The notes under the pieces: model-generated
Told to the model about the DNA's origin: nothing
Seen by the model: only the letters and a program-made list of their open reading frames with translations
Databases searched by the model: none
In this document: in pieces, positions 23,038-33,130 of the stretch
How the letters are laid out: each line of letters starts with the position of its first letter
How positions within the stretch are numbered: the first letter of the stretch is position 1
Made by a program: the position numbers and the translations under genes
Assembly: GCF_029016285.1 (NCBI RefSeq)
Contig: NZ_CP091975.1
Location: forward strand, 1,364,001-1,428,000
Origin: Vibrio sp. DW001
GTDB taxonomy: Bacteria > Pseudomonadota > Gammaproteobacteria > Enterobacterales > Vibrionaceae
Length of the DNA: 64,000 bases
Direction: 5' to 3'

Positions 23038-23760
23038 TTACAGCTTATTCGAAGGTGGAATATTGAGCCACTGTGGTTGATAACAAGCGCTATCGAGTCT
23101 TTCTGATTTTAAAAGCTCTAGCTTTTCTAAGAACTTGGTACGAGATAACTCAATCGCCCCTAAAGAATGAGTGTGTGGGTTAAGCACTTGGCAGTCGATT
23201 AATTCACCGCCATATGAATGGAAGTGTTCGCAGAAGGCCCATAATGCAATTTTTGATGCGTTTGTTTTGGTGCTAAACATTGACTCGCCACAAAACAGTT
23301 TGCCAACCTGAATACCATATAATCCACCAATTAGTTCGCGATCTTGCCAAACCTCAACCGAATGGCAGTACCCTGTTGAAGCGAGTTGACTATATGCAAC
23401 CTGCATTTCTGGGTTCAACCACATTTCGTTTTCATCCCTTAATGAGCCGCATAACTCTATGACTTTCTTCGTGTTTACGTTGATGCTGATGGTGTAGTCC
23501 GATTGACGATAAAACTTCCTCAAGCTACGAGAGGGCTTAAAATCACTAGGGACAATAACGGCTCTAGGTGAGGGGCTCCACCAAAGTATAGGCTCATTAG
23601 GGCTATACCATGGAAATATGCCATGGTTATAGGCCTCAACTAGTCGTTCGACTTTTAGGTCTCCTCCTAAAGCAAGCAATCCATTGGGCTCCTTCAACGC
23701 TTCTTCAGGTGAAGGGAATAAGAGCAAATCTGAGTCTAGTTCTGGCAAATAAATGGTCAT
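23038..23760 (-). CDS. aat: Leucyl/phenylalanyl-tRNA--protein transferase
   Basis: Aat attaches Leu or Phe to proteins with N-terminal Lys or Arg. The start is placed at ATG 23760 (240 residues); a TTG 21 bases upstream would add seven residues not seen in homologues. Conserved segments are LKEPNGLLALGGDLKVERL, YNHGIFPWYSPNEPILWWSPSPRAV (given here only by its start YNHGIFPW), LYGIQVGKLFCGESMFS and ELIDCQVLNPHTHSLGA. It is first of aat-bpt, divergent from aroA. Confidence 0.97.
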   Translation of the reverse strand: MTIYLPELDSDLLLFPSPEEALKEPNGLLALGGDLKVERLVEAYNHGIFPWYSPNEPILWWSPSPRAVIVPSDFKPSRSLRKFYRQSDYTISINVNTKKVIELCGSLRDENEMWLNPEMQVAYSQLASTGYCHSVEVWQDRELIGGLYGIQVGKLFCGESMFSTKTNASKIALWAFCEHFHSYGGELIDCQVLNPHTHSLGAIELSRTKFLEKLELLKSERLDSACYQPQWLNIPPSNKL

Positions 23761-23909
23761 GGAGGGGGGTCTATTATCCAACTAGTAATGTGAGTTAATC
23801 AATTTCGGCCATTTGTATATCATAAATGAATGATTCGTCATTTTCACTAGCCAACCTAAACAAATTTCGCTAGTCTGCTAACACGAAGAATTTATCGACA
23901 ATCTATTCA

Positions 23910-25196
23910 ATGGAATCCCTTACGCTACAACCTATTCATCAAGTAAATGGTGAAGTCAACCTCCCTGGTTCAAAAAGTGTCTCAAACCGAGCGTTGCTAC
24001 TTGCTGCTCTTGCCAAAGGCACGACTTGTCTTACTAATCTGCTGGATAGTGATGATATCCGTCATATGCTCAATGCATTATCACTTTTGGGTGTGCAATA
24101 TACACTTTCAGATGATAAAACGGTTTGTGAAGTAGAAGGCCTAGGACGGTCATTTCAAAGTAGCAGTGCATTAGAACTCTTTCTCGGTAATGCAGGAACC
24201 GCTATGCGTCCACTAGCCGCCGCTTTATGCTTAGGTGAAGGCGACTACGTATTAACTGGCGAACCTCGCATGAAAGAGCGTCCTATAGGACATTTAGTTA
24301 ATGCATTACGTAGCGCTGGTGCTCAAATTGAGTATCTAGAAAATGAAAACTATCCCCCATTAAAAATCCAAGGAACTGGCTTAAAAGAAGGGAGCGTTTC
24401 AATTGATGGCTCAATATCAAGTCAATTCTTAACGGCTTTTTTGATGTCGGCTCCCCTTGCTGAAGGTGAAGTAACCATAAATATTGATGGTGAACTAGTT
24501 TCCAAGCCATATATCGATATTACGTTGCACATAATGAAGCAGTTTGGTGTTGATGTTATCAATAAAAATTACGCCCAATTTGTTATTCCTGCGGGGCAAA
24601 ATTACATCTCACCCGACGAGTTTCTCGTTGAAGGGGATGCTTCCTCTGCTTCGTATTTCTTAGCCGCAGCGGCTATAAAAGGTGGTGAGATTAAGGTCAC
24701 AGGTATAGGGAAGAACAGCATTCAAGGCGATATTAAATTTGCGGATGCGCTAGAGAAAATGGGTGCGGAAATAGAGTGGGGCGACGATTATGTTATCTCA
24801 CGTGTTGGTGAGTTAAAAGCGATCGATATGGACTTTAACCACATTCCGGATGCGGCAATGACTATCGCGACAACCGCTCTATTTGCAAAAGGTACCACGG
24901 TTATTCGTAATGTTTATAACTGGCGAGTCAAGGAGACCGATCGCTTAGCCGCGATGGCGACAGAACTACGTAAAGTTGGTGCGGAAGTAGAGGAAGGTGA
25001 AGATTATATTACCATCACGCCGACCAATAAGCTCAACCATGCTGTAATCGATACCTACGATGATCATAGAATGGCAATGTGCTTTTCTCTCGTTGCATTA
25101 AGTGATACGCCAGTTACGATCAATGATCCTGCATGTACATCCAAAACGTTTCCGGACTATTTTAACAAGCTGAAAGGCCTTAGTAGGACACAGTAG
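23910..25196 (+). CDS. aroA: 3-phosphoshikimate 1-carboxyvinyltransferase (EPSP synthase)
   Basis: AroA joins phosphoenolpyruvate and shikimate 3-phosphate in the chorismate pathway. At 428 residues it has the standard length. Signature segments are [55 protein letters not shown] and the C-terminal [17 protein letters not shown] with [12 protein letters not shown]. The NAGTA-R-P and GEPRM context is that of the class I, naturally glyphosate-sensitive type. It is monocistronic here, not joined to serC or cmk. Confidence 0.98.
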   Translation: MESLTLQPIHQVNGEVNLPGSKSVSNRALLLAALAKGTTCLTNLLDSDDIRHMLNALSLLGVQYTLSDDKTVCEVEGLGRSFQSSSALELFLGNAGTAMRPLAAALCLGEGDYVLTGEPRMKERPIGHLVNALRSAGAQIEYLENENYPPLKIQGTGLKEGSVSIDGSISSQFLTAFLMSAPLAEGEVTINIDGELVSKPYIDITLHIMKQFGVDVINKNYAQFVIPAGQNYISPDEFLVEGDASSASYFLAAAAIKGGEIKVTGIGKNSIQGDIKFADALEKMGAEIEWGDDYVISRVGELKAIDMDFNHIPDAAMTIATTALFAKGTTVIRNVYNWRVKETDRLAAMATELRKVGAEVEEGEDYITITPTNKLNHAVIDTYDDHRMAMCFSLVALSDTPVTINDPACTSKTFPDYFNKLKGLSRTQ

Positions 25197-25220
25197 ATTG
25201 ATGTATTGTTGCTGAACACT

Positions 25221-25248
25221 TGAGATTCCCATGAAAGCGGGAATCTCA
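25221..25248. repeat. Inverted-repeat unit resembling a dispersed intergenic element
   Basis: TGAGATTCCC (25221-25230) and GGGAATCTCA (25239-25248) are perfect 10-base arms around an 8-base loop. No T-run flanks it. On the minus strand it reads ATGAGATTCCCGCTTTC, similar to a short intergenic repeat I remember as common in Vibrio and relatives. It sits between convergent aroA and yciN and may also end transcription. Confidence 0.5.
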
Positions 25249-25317
25249 TACCATTTAAAGTGAGTAATGCGAGTTGTATACGCCAACGCGGTGGATATTT
25301 TCTCTCAAGTATATAGG

Positions 25318-25563
25318 TTATTGAAGCGTAAATTCTTTAGATAAGTTAATCGCGAGATATTTGAACATGTTGAAAACAGCAGTAGTATCCGCTGTTGGTA
25401 AGCCGTTTTCGTCTAGGAAATATTGGCCTTTAAAGACTAAAACGTCATCCTTTTCTATCACAGAATCTGCGTGCATTCCCTCTATATAGCCATCGCTATC
25501 TTGGATTATCTGGTTTGCAATCAATAGAAGATCAAATTCGGAAACAATTTTTTTATCGCTCAT
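25318..25563 (-). CDS. yciN: YciN family protein (DUF2498)
   Basis: The start is set at ATG 25563, giving 81 residues; the longer frame lacks homology upstream. The sequence LLLIANQIIQDSDGYIEGM, followed by VLVFKGQYFLDENGLPT and TAVFNMFKYLAINLS, matches YciN of E. coli, which also lies beside topA. It is a small cytoplasmic protein; its function is not known. It diverges from topA here. Confidence 0.85.
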   Translation of the reverse strand: MSDKKIVSEFDLLLIANQIIQDSDGYIEGMHADSVIEKDDVLVFKGQYFLDENGLPTADTTAVFNMFKYLAINLSKEFTLQ

Positions 25564-25932
25564 AATTATTTTGCCTAGGTAAAAATTGATTTTTTGACAG
25601 TTTATGCATTCAAAGATCAAAATCAACGCTTAAATTACCTTTAATCTTAGTTAAACCATAAAGAAACTGTGAGCTGCGACATAAATCCTTCGTTTTATAA
25701 GGGAAATAAATTTGTAGCTGATTACTATGTGCGTCGTCTAGTTTGGAGCGTCGAATTATTGTCTATAAGTCGACCAGATAGAATTAAAATGAAAAATATT
25801 TGTTGATCTTCTGGCGCTCTCGCTCAATAGTAAAAATAGAAACTTAAATTTTGGTATAGGTTTTGATAGTGAATATTAACGCTATCAATCGAATTATAGC
25901 CATCGCAATGATTGAGGATGTCAGAGTCTATT
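25564..25932. other. Divergent yciN-topA intergenic region
   Basis: This 369-base AT-rich stretch should contain the topA promoters, which respond to supercoiling in other bacteria. I see no gene and no strong hairpin. Confidence 0.5.
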
Positions 25933-28560
25933 ATGGGTAAATCACTTGTTATAGTGGAGTCACCTGCCAAGGCAAAAACCATCAACAAATATCTTGGTAA
26001 AGACTTTATTGTTAAGTCGAGTGTCGGTCATGTAAGAGACCTTCCTACGGCAGGCCAGAGTAGTGGCCAAAAAGCGGCGGCGATTTCGACGAAAGGTATG
26101 AGCCCGGAAGATAAAGCTCGTATTAAGAATGAGAAAGAGCGTAAATCACTAATTAAAAAAATGGGCATTGACCCATTTAATGACTGGGAAGCCAACTATC
26201 AAGTGCTACCTGGTAAAGAAAAAGTGGTAGCCGAATTACAGAAATTAGCGAAAGACGCAGATACCGTCTATCTCGCAACCGATTTAGACCGCGAAGGGGA
26301 AGCCATCGCTTGGCACCTTCGTGAGATCATCGGTGGCGATGAAAAGCGATATAAGCGAGTTGTTTTTAACGAAATCACTAAAAATGCAATCCAACAAGCT
26401 TTTGAAACTCCTGGCGAGTTAAGCATGGATGGCGTTAACGCACAGCAAGCGCGTCGCTTTATGGACCGTGTCGTTGGCTTTATGGTTTCTCCGCTACTTT
26501 GGAAAAAAGTGGCGAGAGGACTATCTGCTGGCCGTGTCCAATCCGTTGCTGTTAAGCTACTGGTAGAACGTGAACGCGAAATCAATGCGTTTATACCTGA
26601 AGAGTTTTGGGATATCCACGCGAATACCAAAACGGCAGATAAAACCGATTTCCGTTTGATGGTTGCACAAAGAAGCGGTTCAAATTTTAGGCCAAGTGCA
26701 GAAGCGGAAGCGATGTCTGCCGTTGCTACCCTTGATAACGCAAGTTATGAAGTGTGTAAACGTGAAGATAGACCCACTCAAAGCAAGCCATCGGCACCTT
26801 ATATTACTTCAACGCTGCAACAAGCCGCGAGTACCCGTATGGGGTATGGAGTTAAGAAGACCATGATGTTAGCTCAGCGACTTTATGAAGCGGGCTATAT
26901 CACCTATATGCGTACGGACTCTACCAATCTAAGCGCGGAAGCGGTAGAGACACTTCGTGGCTATATCTCGTCTGAGTTTGGTGATAAATATCTGCCAGAT
27001 GCCGCCATTCGTTATGGGAGTAAAGCGGGTGCGCAAGAAGCGCACGAAGCTATTCGACCATCAAGCGTAGAAGTTAAGGCGGATGATCTGCAAGGTATGG
27101 AAGCAGATGCGGTCAAGCTTTACTCACTTATCTGGAATCAGTTTGTTTCTTGCCAGATGACACCAGCGAAATACGATTCTACTACCGTAAGTGTTAAGGC
27201 TGCTGAATTCACCCTAAAAGCGAAAGGTCGTATCCTTAAGTTTGATGGTTGGACTCGCGTTCAAAGACCAATGGGAAAAAATGAAGACCAAATATTACCG
27301 GCAGTTCAAGTCGGGGATAAATTGGATCTGCAAGACCTAGAACCTAAACAACACTTTACTAAACCGCCTGCGCGATTCACTGAAGCGGCGTTGGTTAAAG
27401 AGTTAGAAAAGCGTGGCATAGGCCGCCCATCTACTTACGCGTCGATTATATCTACGATTCAAGATCGTGGTTATGTGAAAGTGGCTCAGCGTCGTTTCTA
27501 TGCTGAGAAGATGGGAGAGATTGTTACTGACCGTCTTGATGGCAGTTTTGATGACCTTATGAACTACGACTTTACCGCTCGTATGGAACAGAAACTTGAT
27601 CAAGTTGCTGAGGGTGAGACGAATTGGAAAGGCGTATTAGATAACTTCTTTAGCGATTTTTCAAGCCATCTTAAGAAAGCGGAACTGGATGAAGACGATG
27701 GCGGTATGAAGCCCAACCACATCGTAGAGACAGATATTGAATGTCCGACCTGTAGCCGTACTATGGGAATTCGTACTGCGTCAACAGGTGTGTTCCTAGG
27801 TTGTTCTGGTTATGCACTGCCACCAAAAGAACGTTGTAAGACAACGATTAATTTGGGTGATGAAGAAGGCATTATTAATGTCTTGGAAGAAGACGTTGAA
27901 ACGGCGGCTTTGCGAGCGAAGAAACGTTGCCCAATTTGTGAAACGGCAATGGACGCTTATTTGATCGATGATACGCGTAAGCTTCATGTTTGTGGTAATA
28001 ATCCGAACTGCGAAGGCTATGTAATCGAAAAAGGGGAGTTTAAGCTGAAAGGCTATGATGGCCCTATTGTTGAGTGTGATAAATGTAGCTCTGATATGGT
28101 CCTCAAAAATGGTCGATTTGGTAAGTATATGGGTTGTACTAGCGAGGAGTGTAAGAATACTCGTAAGATCCTTAGGAATGGTGATGTCGCGCCCCCTAAA
28201 GAAGACCCAGTACATCTTCCAGAATTACCGTGTGAAAACTCAGATGCTTACTTTGTATTGCGTGATGGCGCTTCTGGCCTATTTATGGCAGCAAGTAATT
28301 TCCCTAAATCTCGTGAAACCCGTGCGCCACTGGTAGAGGAATTGGTTCTTTATAAAGATAGAATTTCGCCAAAATTCCAATATCTTACCACCGCACCTGT
28401 TGCTGACCCAGACGGACGTCCGACTGTTGTTCGATTCAGCCGTAAGGCGAAAGAAAACTATGTTCGTACCGAAGTGGATGGTAAACCTTCTGGATGGACG
28501 GGTTTATACATTGATGGTAAATGGGAAATCACAGATAAGCGGAAAAAATCGAAGGCATAA
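25933..28560 (+). CDS. topA: DNA topoisomerase I
   Basis: TopA relaxes negative supercoils by a type IA mechanism. The start [17 protein letters not shown] at 25933 matches homologues, giving 875 residues (E. coli 865); an in-frame TTG seven codons upstream is unlikely. The Toprim acidic motif appears in [17 protein letters not shown]. The active-site tyrosine is Tyr325 within [11 protein letters not shown]. Three C-terminal zinc-binding regions are present, beginning CPTC, CPIC and CDKC, followed by the DNA-binding tail. A terminator lies directly downstream. Confidence 0.98.
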   Translation: MGKSLVIVESPAKAKTINKYLGKDFIVKSSVGHVRDLPTAGQSSGQKAAAISTKGMSPEDKARIKNEKERKSLIKKMGIDPFNDWEANYQVLPGKEKVVAELQKLAKDADTVYLATDLDREGEAIAWHLREIIGGDEKRYKRVVFNEITKNAIQQAFETPGELSMDGVNAQQARRFMDRVVGFMVSPLLWKKVARGLSAGRVQSVAVKLLVEREREINAFIPEEFWDIHANTKTADKTDFRLMVAQRSGSNFRPSAEAEAMSAVATLDNASYEVCKREDRPTQSKPSAPYITSTLQQAASTRMGYGVKKTMMLAQRLYEAGYITYMRTDSTNLSAEAVETLRGYISSEFGDKYLPDAAIRYGSKAGAQEAHEAIRPSSVEVKADDLQGMEADAVKLYSLIWNQFVSCQMTPAKYDSTTVSVKAAEFTLKAKGRILKFDGWTRVQRPMGKNEDQILPAVQVGDKLDLQDLEPKQHFTKPPARFTEAALVKELEKRGIGRPSTYASIISTIQDRGYVKVAQRRFYAEKMGEIVTDRLDGSFDDLMNYDFTARMEQKLDQVAEGETNWKGVLDNFFSDFSSHLKKAELDEDDGGMKPNHIVETDIECPTCSRTMGIRTASTGVFLGCSGYALPPKERCKTTINLGDEEGIINVLEEDVETAALRAKKRCPICETAMDAYLIDDTRKLHVCGNNPNCEGYVIEKGEFKLKGYDGPIVECDKCSSDMVLKNGRFGKYMGCTSEECKNTRKILRNGDVAPPKEDPVHLPELPCENSDAYFVLRDGASGLFMAASNFPKSRETRAPLVEELVLYKDRISPKFQYLTTAPVADPDGRPTVVRFSRKAKENYVRTEVDGKPSGWTGLYIDGKWEITDKRKKSKA

Positions 28561-28580
28561 ACTGTCTATTTGATACTAAG

Positions 28581-28605
28581 AGGCGGCCGAAAGGGCGCCT
28601 TTTTT
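28581..28605 (+). terminator. Terminator after topA
   Basis: AGGCG (28581-28585) and CGCCT (28596-28600) form the stem base, with inner CC/GG pairs and a GAAA loop, followed by TTTTT. It is a compact intrinsic terminator. Confidence 0.85.
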
Positions 28606-28873
28606 ATTGCCGATAAAATAGCAAATACTTGATATTAAGCGAGGTAAGTTTGTGATCAATATGGATGTCGGCCCCAATATGAGTATTGGCAAAATACCAC
28701 CCCTTGTTTCTCGATCTTAGATTGTCCTATCGAACGTCCTATTATCAAGCCCAAATTGGATTTAAACGAGACTTCAATTCAGGGTTGTAGTATATCTAAC
28801 GCGTAGAAATGCGATTTTCACGTGTGCGAATAAATCAATGTCATCGTAATTATTTATCTAAAGTGGTTTTAGA

Positions 28874-30322
28874 ATGAAACAATTGAACATTTGGTATGTA
28901 GTCTCTGAAGCAGAAGGTTTGGTTAAGAGTGGTGGTTTAGCCGATGTGGCAAAAGCGTTGCCCAAGGCCCTCAAAACGCTTGGACATGATGTAGCTATAG
29001 TCATTCCTTGTTACAGCCTCCTGCCTGATTATGATAGCGCCGAGGTTGTTTTATCGACAGAATTAGAATGTTGGCCACGGATTGCCTACAAGGTAAAAAG
29101 AATGGACCTTGATGGAGTCCCTGTTTACGCCATTGATTGTCCACATTATTTTGACAGATCACAGCTCTATGCCGAAAATAATCAAGCCTATAGTGACAAT
29201 GCGGAAAGATTTGCTTTTTTCTCTTCTGCTTCTTTGGACTGCTTACCCAAGTTGGGCATTCAACCCAATATAATACATTGCAATGATTGGCATACCGGTT
29301 TGGTGCCACTCTTGATTAAAACTCGATACGGACATGATCGCTATTTTAATAATGTGCGCAGCGTACTGACCGTACATAACGCGCTATTTCAAGGGGTCTA
29401 CTCCTACAACGAACTGAACATTATTCCCGAGCTTAAACTTGATGGTATGGAGCACATTAGGTACAACCATCACCATGTGGGGTTACTTAGGGCGGGCCTA
29501 GCATTTGCAGACAAGATTAACGCAGTGAGTCCAAATTACGCCAAGGAGTTGTTAACGCCACTAGGTTCTCATGGGCTGCATATGGACTTTAATCAGCGGT
29601 CACAAGACTTGATTGGTATACTCAATGGTTGCGATTATGATACATGGAACCCAAGCACAGACCAATGTATTCCACTCCAGTACTGTTCGACCCTAGCAAG
29701 TTTAAAAAAAGGTAAGGCTGCAGCAAAAGAGTGTTTGCAACATGAAAACGGCCTTGAACATAGAAACGTAGCTATGTTTGGTATGGTGTGCCGTCTATCG
29801 CATCAAAAAGGATTTGATTATCTTCTTCCTATCTTAGAGTGTTTTTTGCGCAACGATGTTCAACTTGTATTTATGGGGACGGGCGATGCCAACATCGCCG
29901 CTCGATTAAGAGGGATATCAGACAAGTATCCAGATAAATTTGTTTTTATTCAACAATACAGTGAAAGGCTGGCTCATTTGATTGAGGCTGGATCCGATTT
30001 TTTTCTTATGCCGTCTGAATTTGAGGCATGTGGTTTGAACCAAATTTATAGCATGGCTTACGGTACATTACCTATTGTGCGTGAAGTTGGTGGATTGAAA
30101 GATACGGTAATTGATTGTGATGAAAACCCAGATAGTGCGACGGGGTTTGTATTTAAGCAACCAGATGCACAGACATTATTGGTAACAATGCAACGCGCAT
30201 TGATTTTTTATCTCCAGTCTCCTAAACAGATGAAGCAGGTGCAGATTAGAGGCATGAAAAGCGACTTCAACTGGCGACATTCAGCTAAAGAGTACCTCAA
30301 GATGTATGCTTCCGCGTTTTGA
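28874..30322 (+). CDS. glgA: Glycogen synthase (ADP-glucose type)
   Basis: GlgA extends alpha-1,4-glucan chains from ADP-glucose. The 482-residue GT5 enzyme has the ADP-glucose loop as KSGGLADVAKALPKAL (more often KTGGLADV), the HCNDWHTGLVPLL segment, catalytic RLSHQKG in the C-terminal domain, and the nucleotide-binding MPSEFEACGLNQIYSMAYGT. All appear intact. No glgC, glgB, glgX or glgP gene lies nearby, so it is a stand-alone copy; other glycogen genes would need to be elsewhere. Confidence 0.93.
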   Translation: MKQLNIWYVVSEAEGLVKSGGLADVAKALPKALKTLGHDVAIVIPCYSLLPDYDSAEVVLSTELECWPRIAYKVKRMDLDGVPVYAIDCPHYFDRSQLYAENNQAYSDNAERFAFFSSASLDCLPKLGIQPNIIHCNDWHTGLVPLLIKTRYGHDRYFNNVRSVLTVHNALFQGVYSYNELNIIPELKLDGMEHIRYNHHHVGLLRAGLAFADKINAVSPNYAKELLTPLGSHGLHMDFNQRSQDLIGILNGCDYDTWNPSTDQCIPLQYCSTLASLKKGKAAAKECLQHENGLEHRNVAMFGMVCRLSHQKGFDYLLPILECFLRNDVQLVFMGTGDANIAARLRGISDKYPDKFVFIQQYSERLAHLIEAGSDFFLMPSEFEACGLNQIYSMAYGTLPIVREVGGLKDTVIDCDENPDSATGFVFKQPDAQTLLVTMQRALIFYLQSPKQMKQVQIRGMKSDFNWRHSAKEYLKMYASAF

Positions 30323-30494
30323 GGATAATGCAAGATAGAGTGAATTCGGTGAACAGATATTCAACTTTAGTAGCAAATTAAATAAATTTATACAATTCCA
30401 TGCAAATAACCGCTAATCTTATATTTAGCAGATGTGATAAGCTGAATAGCTTGTTAAAGTTTCCATAAACTAAACGGACTGTAAGTTACGCCCT

Positions 30495-31292
30495 ATGTCA
30501 GAAGCACTTTTATTCCATAAGACCTACACACACCCCACCAGTTCGGAGTGGGTTGTTTTTGTGCATGGTGCTGGCGGCAGCTCTTCTATCTGGTTTAAGC
30601 AGATCAAGGCATATAAAGCGCATTTCAATTTGTTGCTTGTCGATTTAAGAGGACACGGTCGATCCAATAATTTATTGAAAGGCTTCATCACCAATCAGTA
30701 TACATTTAAAGACGTCACGCTCGATATTTTGACAGTATTGGATCATCTTAAGATACAATCAGCTCACTTTGTTGGCATGTCTTTGGGTACTATCATTGTT
30801 CGAAATATTGCAGAGTTGGCCTCTGATAGAGTGAGGTCAATGGTGTTAGGTGGAGCGGTAACTCGTTTGAATATTCGTTCCCAAATATTGGTGAAGCTTG
30901 GCGACATAAGTAAACACATTGTTCCGTATATGTGGTTATATGGCCTGTTTGCCTATATAGTCATGCCGCAGAGAAGTCAGAAAGAATCACGCCATATATT
31001 CGTACGCGAAGCCAAAAAGCTCTGCCAAAAAGAGTTTAAACGCTGGGTTAGGCTCACCTCCGAGGTGAACCCTATGATGCGTTATTTCCGAGATAAAGAT
31101 TTGGTCATTCCAACACTCTATTTAATGGGAGATAAAGACTATATGTTTATCACTCCAGTAAAAGAGATGGTCGCGAGACATAGTGAAAGTACACTACTTG
31201 AAATATTAGATTGTGGTCACGTATGTAACGTAGAAAAACCAGATGAATTTAACGCCAAATCGATAGATTTTATTCACCAACAAATAAAGTAA
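30495..31292 (+). CDS. Alpha/beta hydrolase
   Basis: This 265-residue hydrolase of unknown substrate shows the oxyanion-region motif FVHGAGGSS near residue 25, the strand LLVDLRGHGRS, and the nucleophile elbow GMSLGT with Ser96. A catalytic Asp is likely in LMGDKDYM and the His in LDCGHVCNVEKP. There is no signal peptide. A long helical cap (ISKHIVPYMWLYGLFAYIV) is hydrophobic and could bind lipid-like substrates, which is only inference. It converges with the DUF2007 gene. Confidence 0.88.
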   Translation: MSEALLFHKTYTHPTSSEWVVFVHGAGGSSSIWFKQIKAYKAHFNLLLVDLRGHGRSNNLLKGFITNQYTFKDVTLDILTVLDHLKIQSAHFVGMSLGTIIVRNIAELASDRVRSMVLGGAVTRLNIRSQILVKLGDISKHIVPYMWLYGLFAYIVMPQRSQKESRHIFVREAKKLCQKEFKRWVRLTSEVNPMMRYFRDKDLVIPTLYLMGDKDYMFITPVKEMVARHSESTLLEILDCGHVCNVEKPDEFNAKSIDFIHQQIK

Positions 31293-31309
31293 CTGTCTAC
31301 TCACGTTTG

Positions 31310-31612
31310 TTATTGATGACTGCAATTCCAACAAAGTCCAAATTGGCCTTCGTTTACTTCACCACATCCAGTACAAATCCAATCCACAAGATTTTCTTGC
31401 TGGTGCTGATAATCTGAGATCAACTGCTTTACGGTTTCAACTTTATTCGGCTGTAGCAACCACACATACGGGTCAGTATCTTCAGTTAGCGGCAGTTCAC
31501 CTTTGAGGCCGAAGATACCTTCTCCGCGCACCTCTGCACGAATAGAGTGCTGTTGTAAAAGCCCACAGATAATATGAGCTTCGGTAGGATTGGATGCGCA
31601 AAACACTTTCAT
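31310..31612 (-). CDS. DUF2007 domain protein with C-terminal zinc ribbon
   Basis: This 100-residue protein has an N-terminal DUF2007-like domain (MKVFCASNPTEAHIICGLLQ; inhibitor or signal-transducing family of unknown role) and a C-terminal zinc-finger of the pattern C-x2-C-x10-C-x2-C (ICTGCGE, CWNC). It starts 3 bases after the stop of the TVP38-type membrane protein gene, so the two form an operon. The zinc finger resembles RanBP2-type fingers. Function is unknown. Confidence 0.85.
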   Translation of the reverse strand: MKVFCASNPTEAHIICGLLQQHSIRAEVRGEGIFGLKGELPLTEDTDPYVWLLQPNKVETVKQLISDYQHQQENLVDWICTGCGEVNEGQFGLCWNCSHQ

Positions 31613-31615
31613 AGG

Positions 31616-32293
31616 TTAAACCGCGTCGTTTGGACGTAGTTTGGCCATAACCCATTTTGTAATCACTGGAAATAGACCTAACAGAACAAACGAAGCCAAT
31701 ACACTAGGAGATACAATACCAGAAAGGCTATCAATATTGGCTAATTGGGTACCGGCGTTTAGGTACACCATGGTACCTGGCAGCATGCCAAGTTGGCTTA
31801 CTAGGTAAAACCTTACTGTTGATATAGGTGTTAGTCCCATCAACAAGTTGATAAGAAAGAAGGGAAATACAGGGATCAATCTTAATGAAAATAGATAGAA
31901 TGCCCCATCTTTTTCAATGCCTTGATTTAAGGTATTAAGTTTTGTACCAAATTTAGTTTGTACCCAGTCTCTAAGCAGATATCGGCTGCTCAAAAAAGCT
32001 AACGTCGCCCCTATAGTGCTCGCAAATGATACGAGGAATATGCTGGTAACAAAACCAAACAATGCCGCTCCTAACAAGGTAACCACCGCTGCCCCAGGGA
32101 TAGAAAAAGCCGTTACCGCAACATAAGTAAAGAAGTAGATTAAAGCCGCTGTCGCAAAGTTGTTCTCAATGTATTCAGCAAGTAGCGCTTGTTGCTGTTT
32201 GGCGTTTTCTAACGTGAAATACTGACCGAACTGAGTAGCAAGTATAATAATCGTAGCAACCAAGACTAGGCCAATAATAATTTTTTTGTTCAT
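31616..32293 (-). CDS. TVP38/TMEM64 (DedA-like) family membrane protein
   Basis: This 225-residue inner-membrane protein has about five or six hydrophobic helices, the first near residues 4-20. The hallmark segment of the TVP38/TMEM64/SNARE-associated family is visible as VTAFSIPGAAVVTLLGAALFG and RLIPVFPFFLINLLMGLTPI. Members are implicated in membrane lipid handling; the role of this one is unknown. It is translated just ahead of the DUF2007 gene. Confidence 0.9.
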   Translation of the reverse strand: MNKKIIIGLVLVATIIILATQFGQYFTLENAKQQQALLAEYIENNFATAALIYFFTYVAVTAFSIPGAAVVTLLGAALFGFVTSIFLVSFASTIGATLAFLSSRYLLRDWVQTKFGTKLNTLNQGIEKDGAFYLFSLRLIPVFPFFLINLLMGLTPISTVRFYLVSQLGMLPGTMVYLNAGTQLANIDSLSGIVSPSVLASFVLLGLFPVITKWVMAKLRPNDAV

Positions 32294-32364
32294 TTAGACA
32301 ATTCCAATAAAATGATATTACTTATTATGACAGGCTAAGTTAGGAAAAACTTTCATATAGACGT

Positions 32365-32398
32365 AAAAAAACCGCTAAGCGTCGCTTAGCGGTTTTTT
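32365..32398 (-). terminator. Terminator downstream of tfoY
   Basis: AAAAAACCGCTAAGC (32365-32380 region) and GCTTAGCGGTTTTTT (32384-32398) make a long perfect stem with a 3-base loop and T-run on either strand. Confidence 0.9.
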
Positions 32399-32428
32399 AA
32401 TTATAGAAGTTACAAAAATGACGACGAT

Positions 32429-33019
32429 TTATTGTAGTGAATCGATGAGTTCGCTTCTGCGTGCTTGAGAAATAACAGACCAATGCTCGCCATTTAAAGC
32501 GCCTTCAAGCGCCCACAGTAATTCGATATTAAGTTGGTCTTCTTGAGATGCCTGAATAGCTTTGAAAGCTTGTACAGAGCCCATCGTTCTCAATGCGGTA
32601 ACCGAATTAATCCCCGCCTTTTTTAGCATGCGTTCTGTACCTAAACGAAGATTAGGCAGGTCTTTTAGGCGAGTGGGTTTTTCTTCCGCGTTCGATTCTT
32701 TCTCTTTATGAGCAGCTTTTAAAGCAAGCTCTGCTATTTTGAGTATCTGATCGCTATTATCCCAGTGTGAATTTGGGAGAGCAAAATACTTGGTAACAAC
32801 AGGGAATCCACGTTTCTTGTATACATAAGGTTGGTAGTTTGCTTGCTTAAACTGTTTTTCAAGAGATTCGCAACAGCGAATATGAAGTGAATCATTAACG
32901 ACGAGAGCAAACATGACGTCATCAACAAAGATGCCAAATCCGCCGAACATCGAGCGAGATTTTATCTTGCCAAATAATTCAAACAGTTTTAATGAGTTTT
33001 TAAGTACTGGTTTGTCCAT
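32429..33019 (-). CDS. tfoY: TfoX/Sxy family regulator, TfoY type
   Basis: This is a 196-residue protein with an N-terminal TfoX domain (SRSMFGGFGIFVDDVMFALVV) and a C-terminal TfoX domain (LKDLPNLRLGTERMLKKAGI). The start is ATG 33019 (MDKPVLKN); the longer TTG-initiated frame is unlikely. TfoX and TfoY are Vibrio paralogues: TfoX drives chitin-induced competence, TfoY drives motility and type VI secretion. TfoY is preferred because a class I cyclic-di-GMP riboswitch lies directly upstream, as upstream of V. cholerae tfoY. Sequence alone would not separate the two with certainty. Confidence 0.87.
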   Translation of the reverse strand: MDKPVLKNSLKLFELFGKIKSRSMFGGFGIFVDDVMFALVVNDSLHIRCCESLEKQFKQANYQPYVYKKRGFPVVTKYFALPNSHWDNSDQILKIAELALKAAHKEKESNAEEKPTRLKDLPNLRLGTERMLKKAGINSVTALRTMGSVQAFKAIQASQEDQLNIELLWALEGALNGEHWSVISQARRSELIDSLQ

Positions 33020-33070
33020 TTTTATAAATCTCAGGTTAAAAATTGCATCAACCAATTCAGAACCGAGAAA

Positions 33071-33130
33071 TTAACAAATATTTTAATTGAGATGTCAGAG
33101 GAAAGTTAGAACTCATGACTAATTTGTTAA
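33071..33130 (-). promoter_or_regulatory. Candidate expression platform of the riboswitch
   Basis: TTAACAAAT (33071-33079) and ATTTGTTAA (33122-33130) are perfect 9-base inverted arms. On the transcript the upstream arm begins immediately after the riboswitch 3' strand, so formation of this stem could compete with closure of the aptamer. No T-run follows, so control by translation or RNA stability is more likely than termination. This is inferred from base-pairing only. Confidence 0.45.

Noticed and set aside
27796..28215. A 139-codon minus-strand frame in the zinc-finger part of topA
   Set aside because: Topoisomerase I coding sequence fully explains this stretch.
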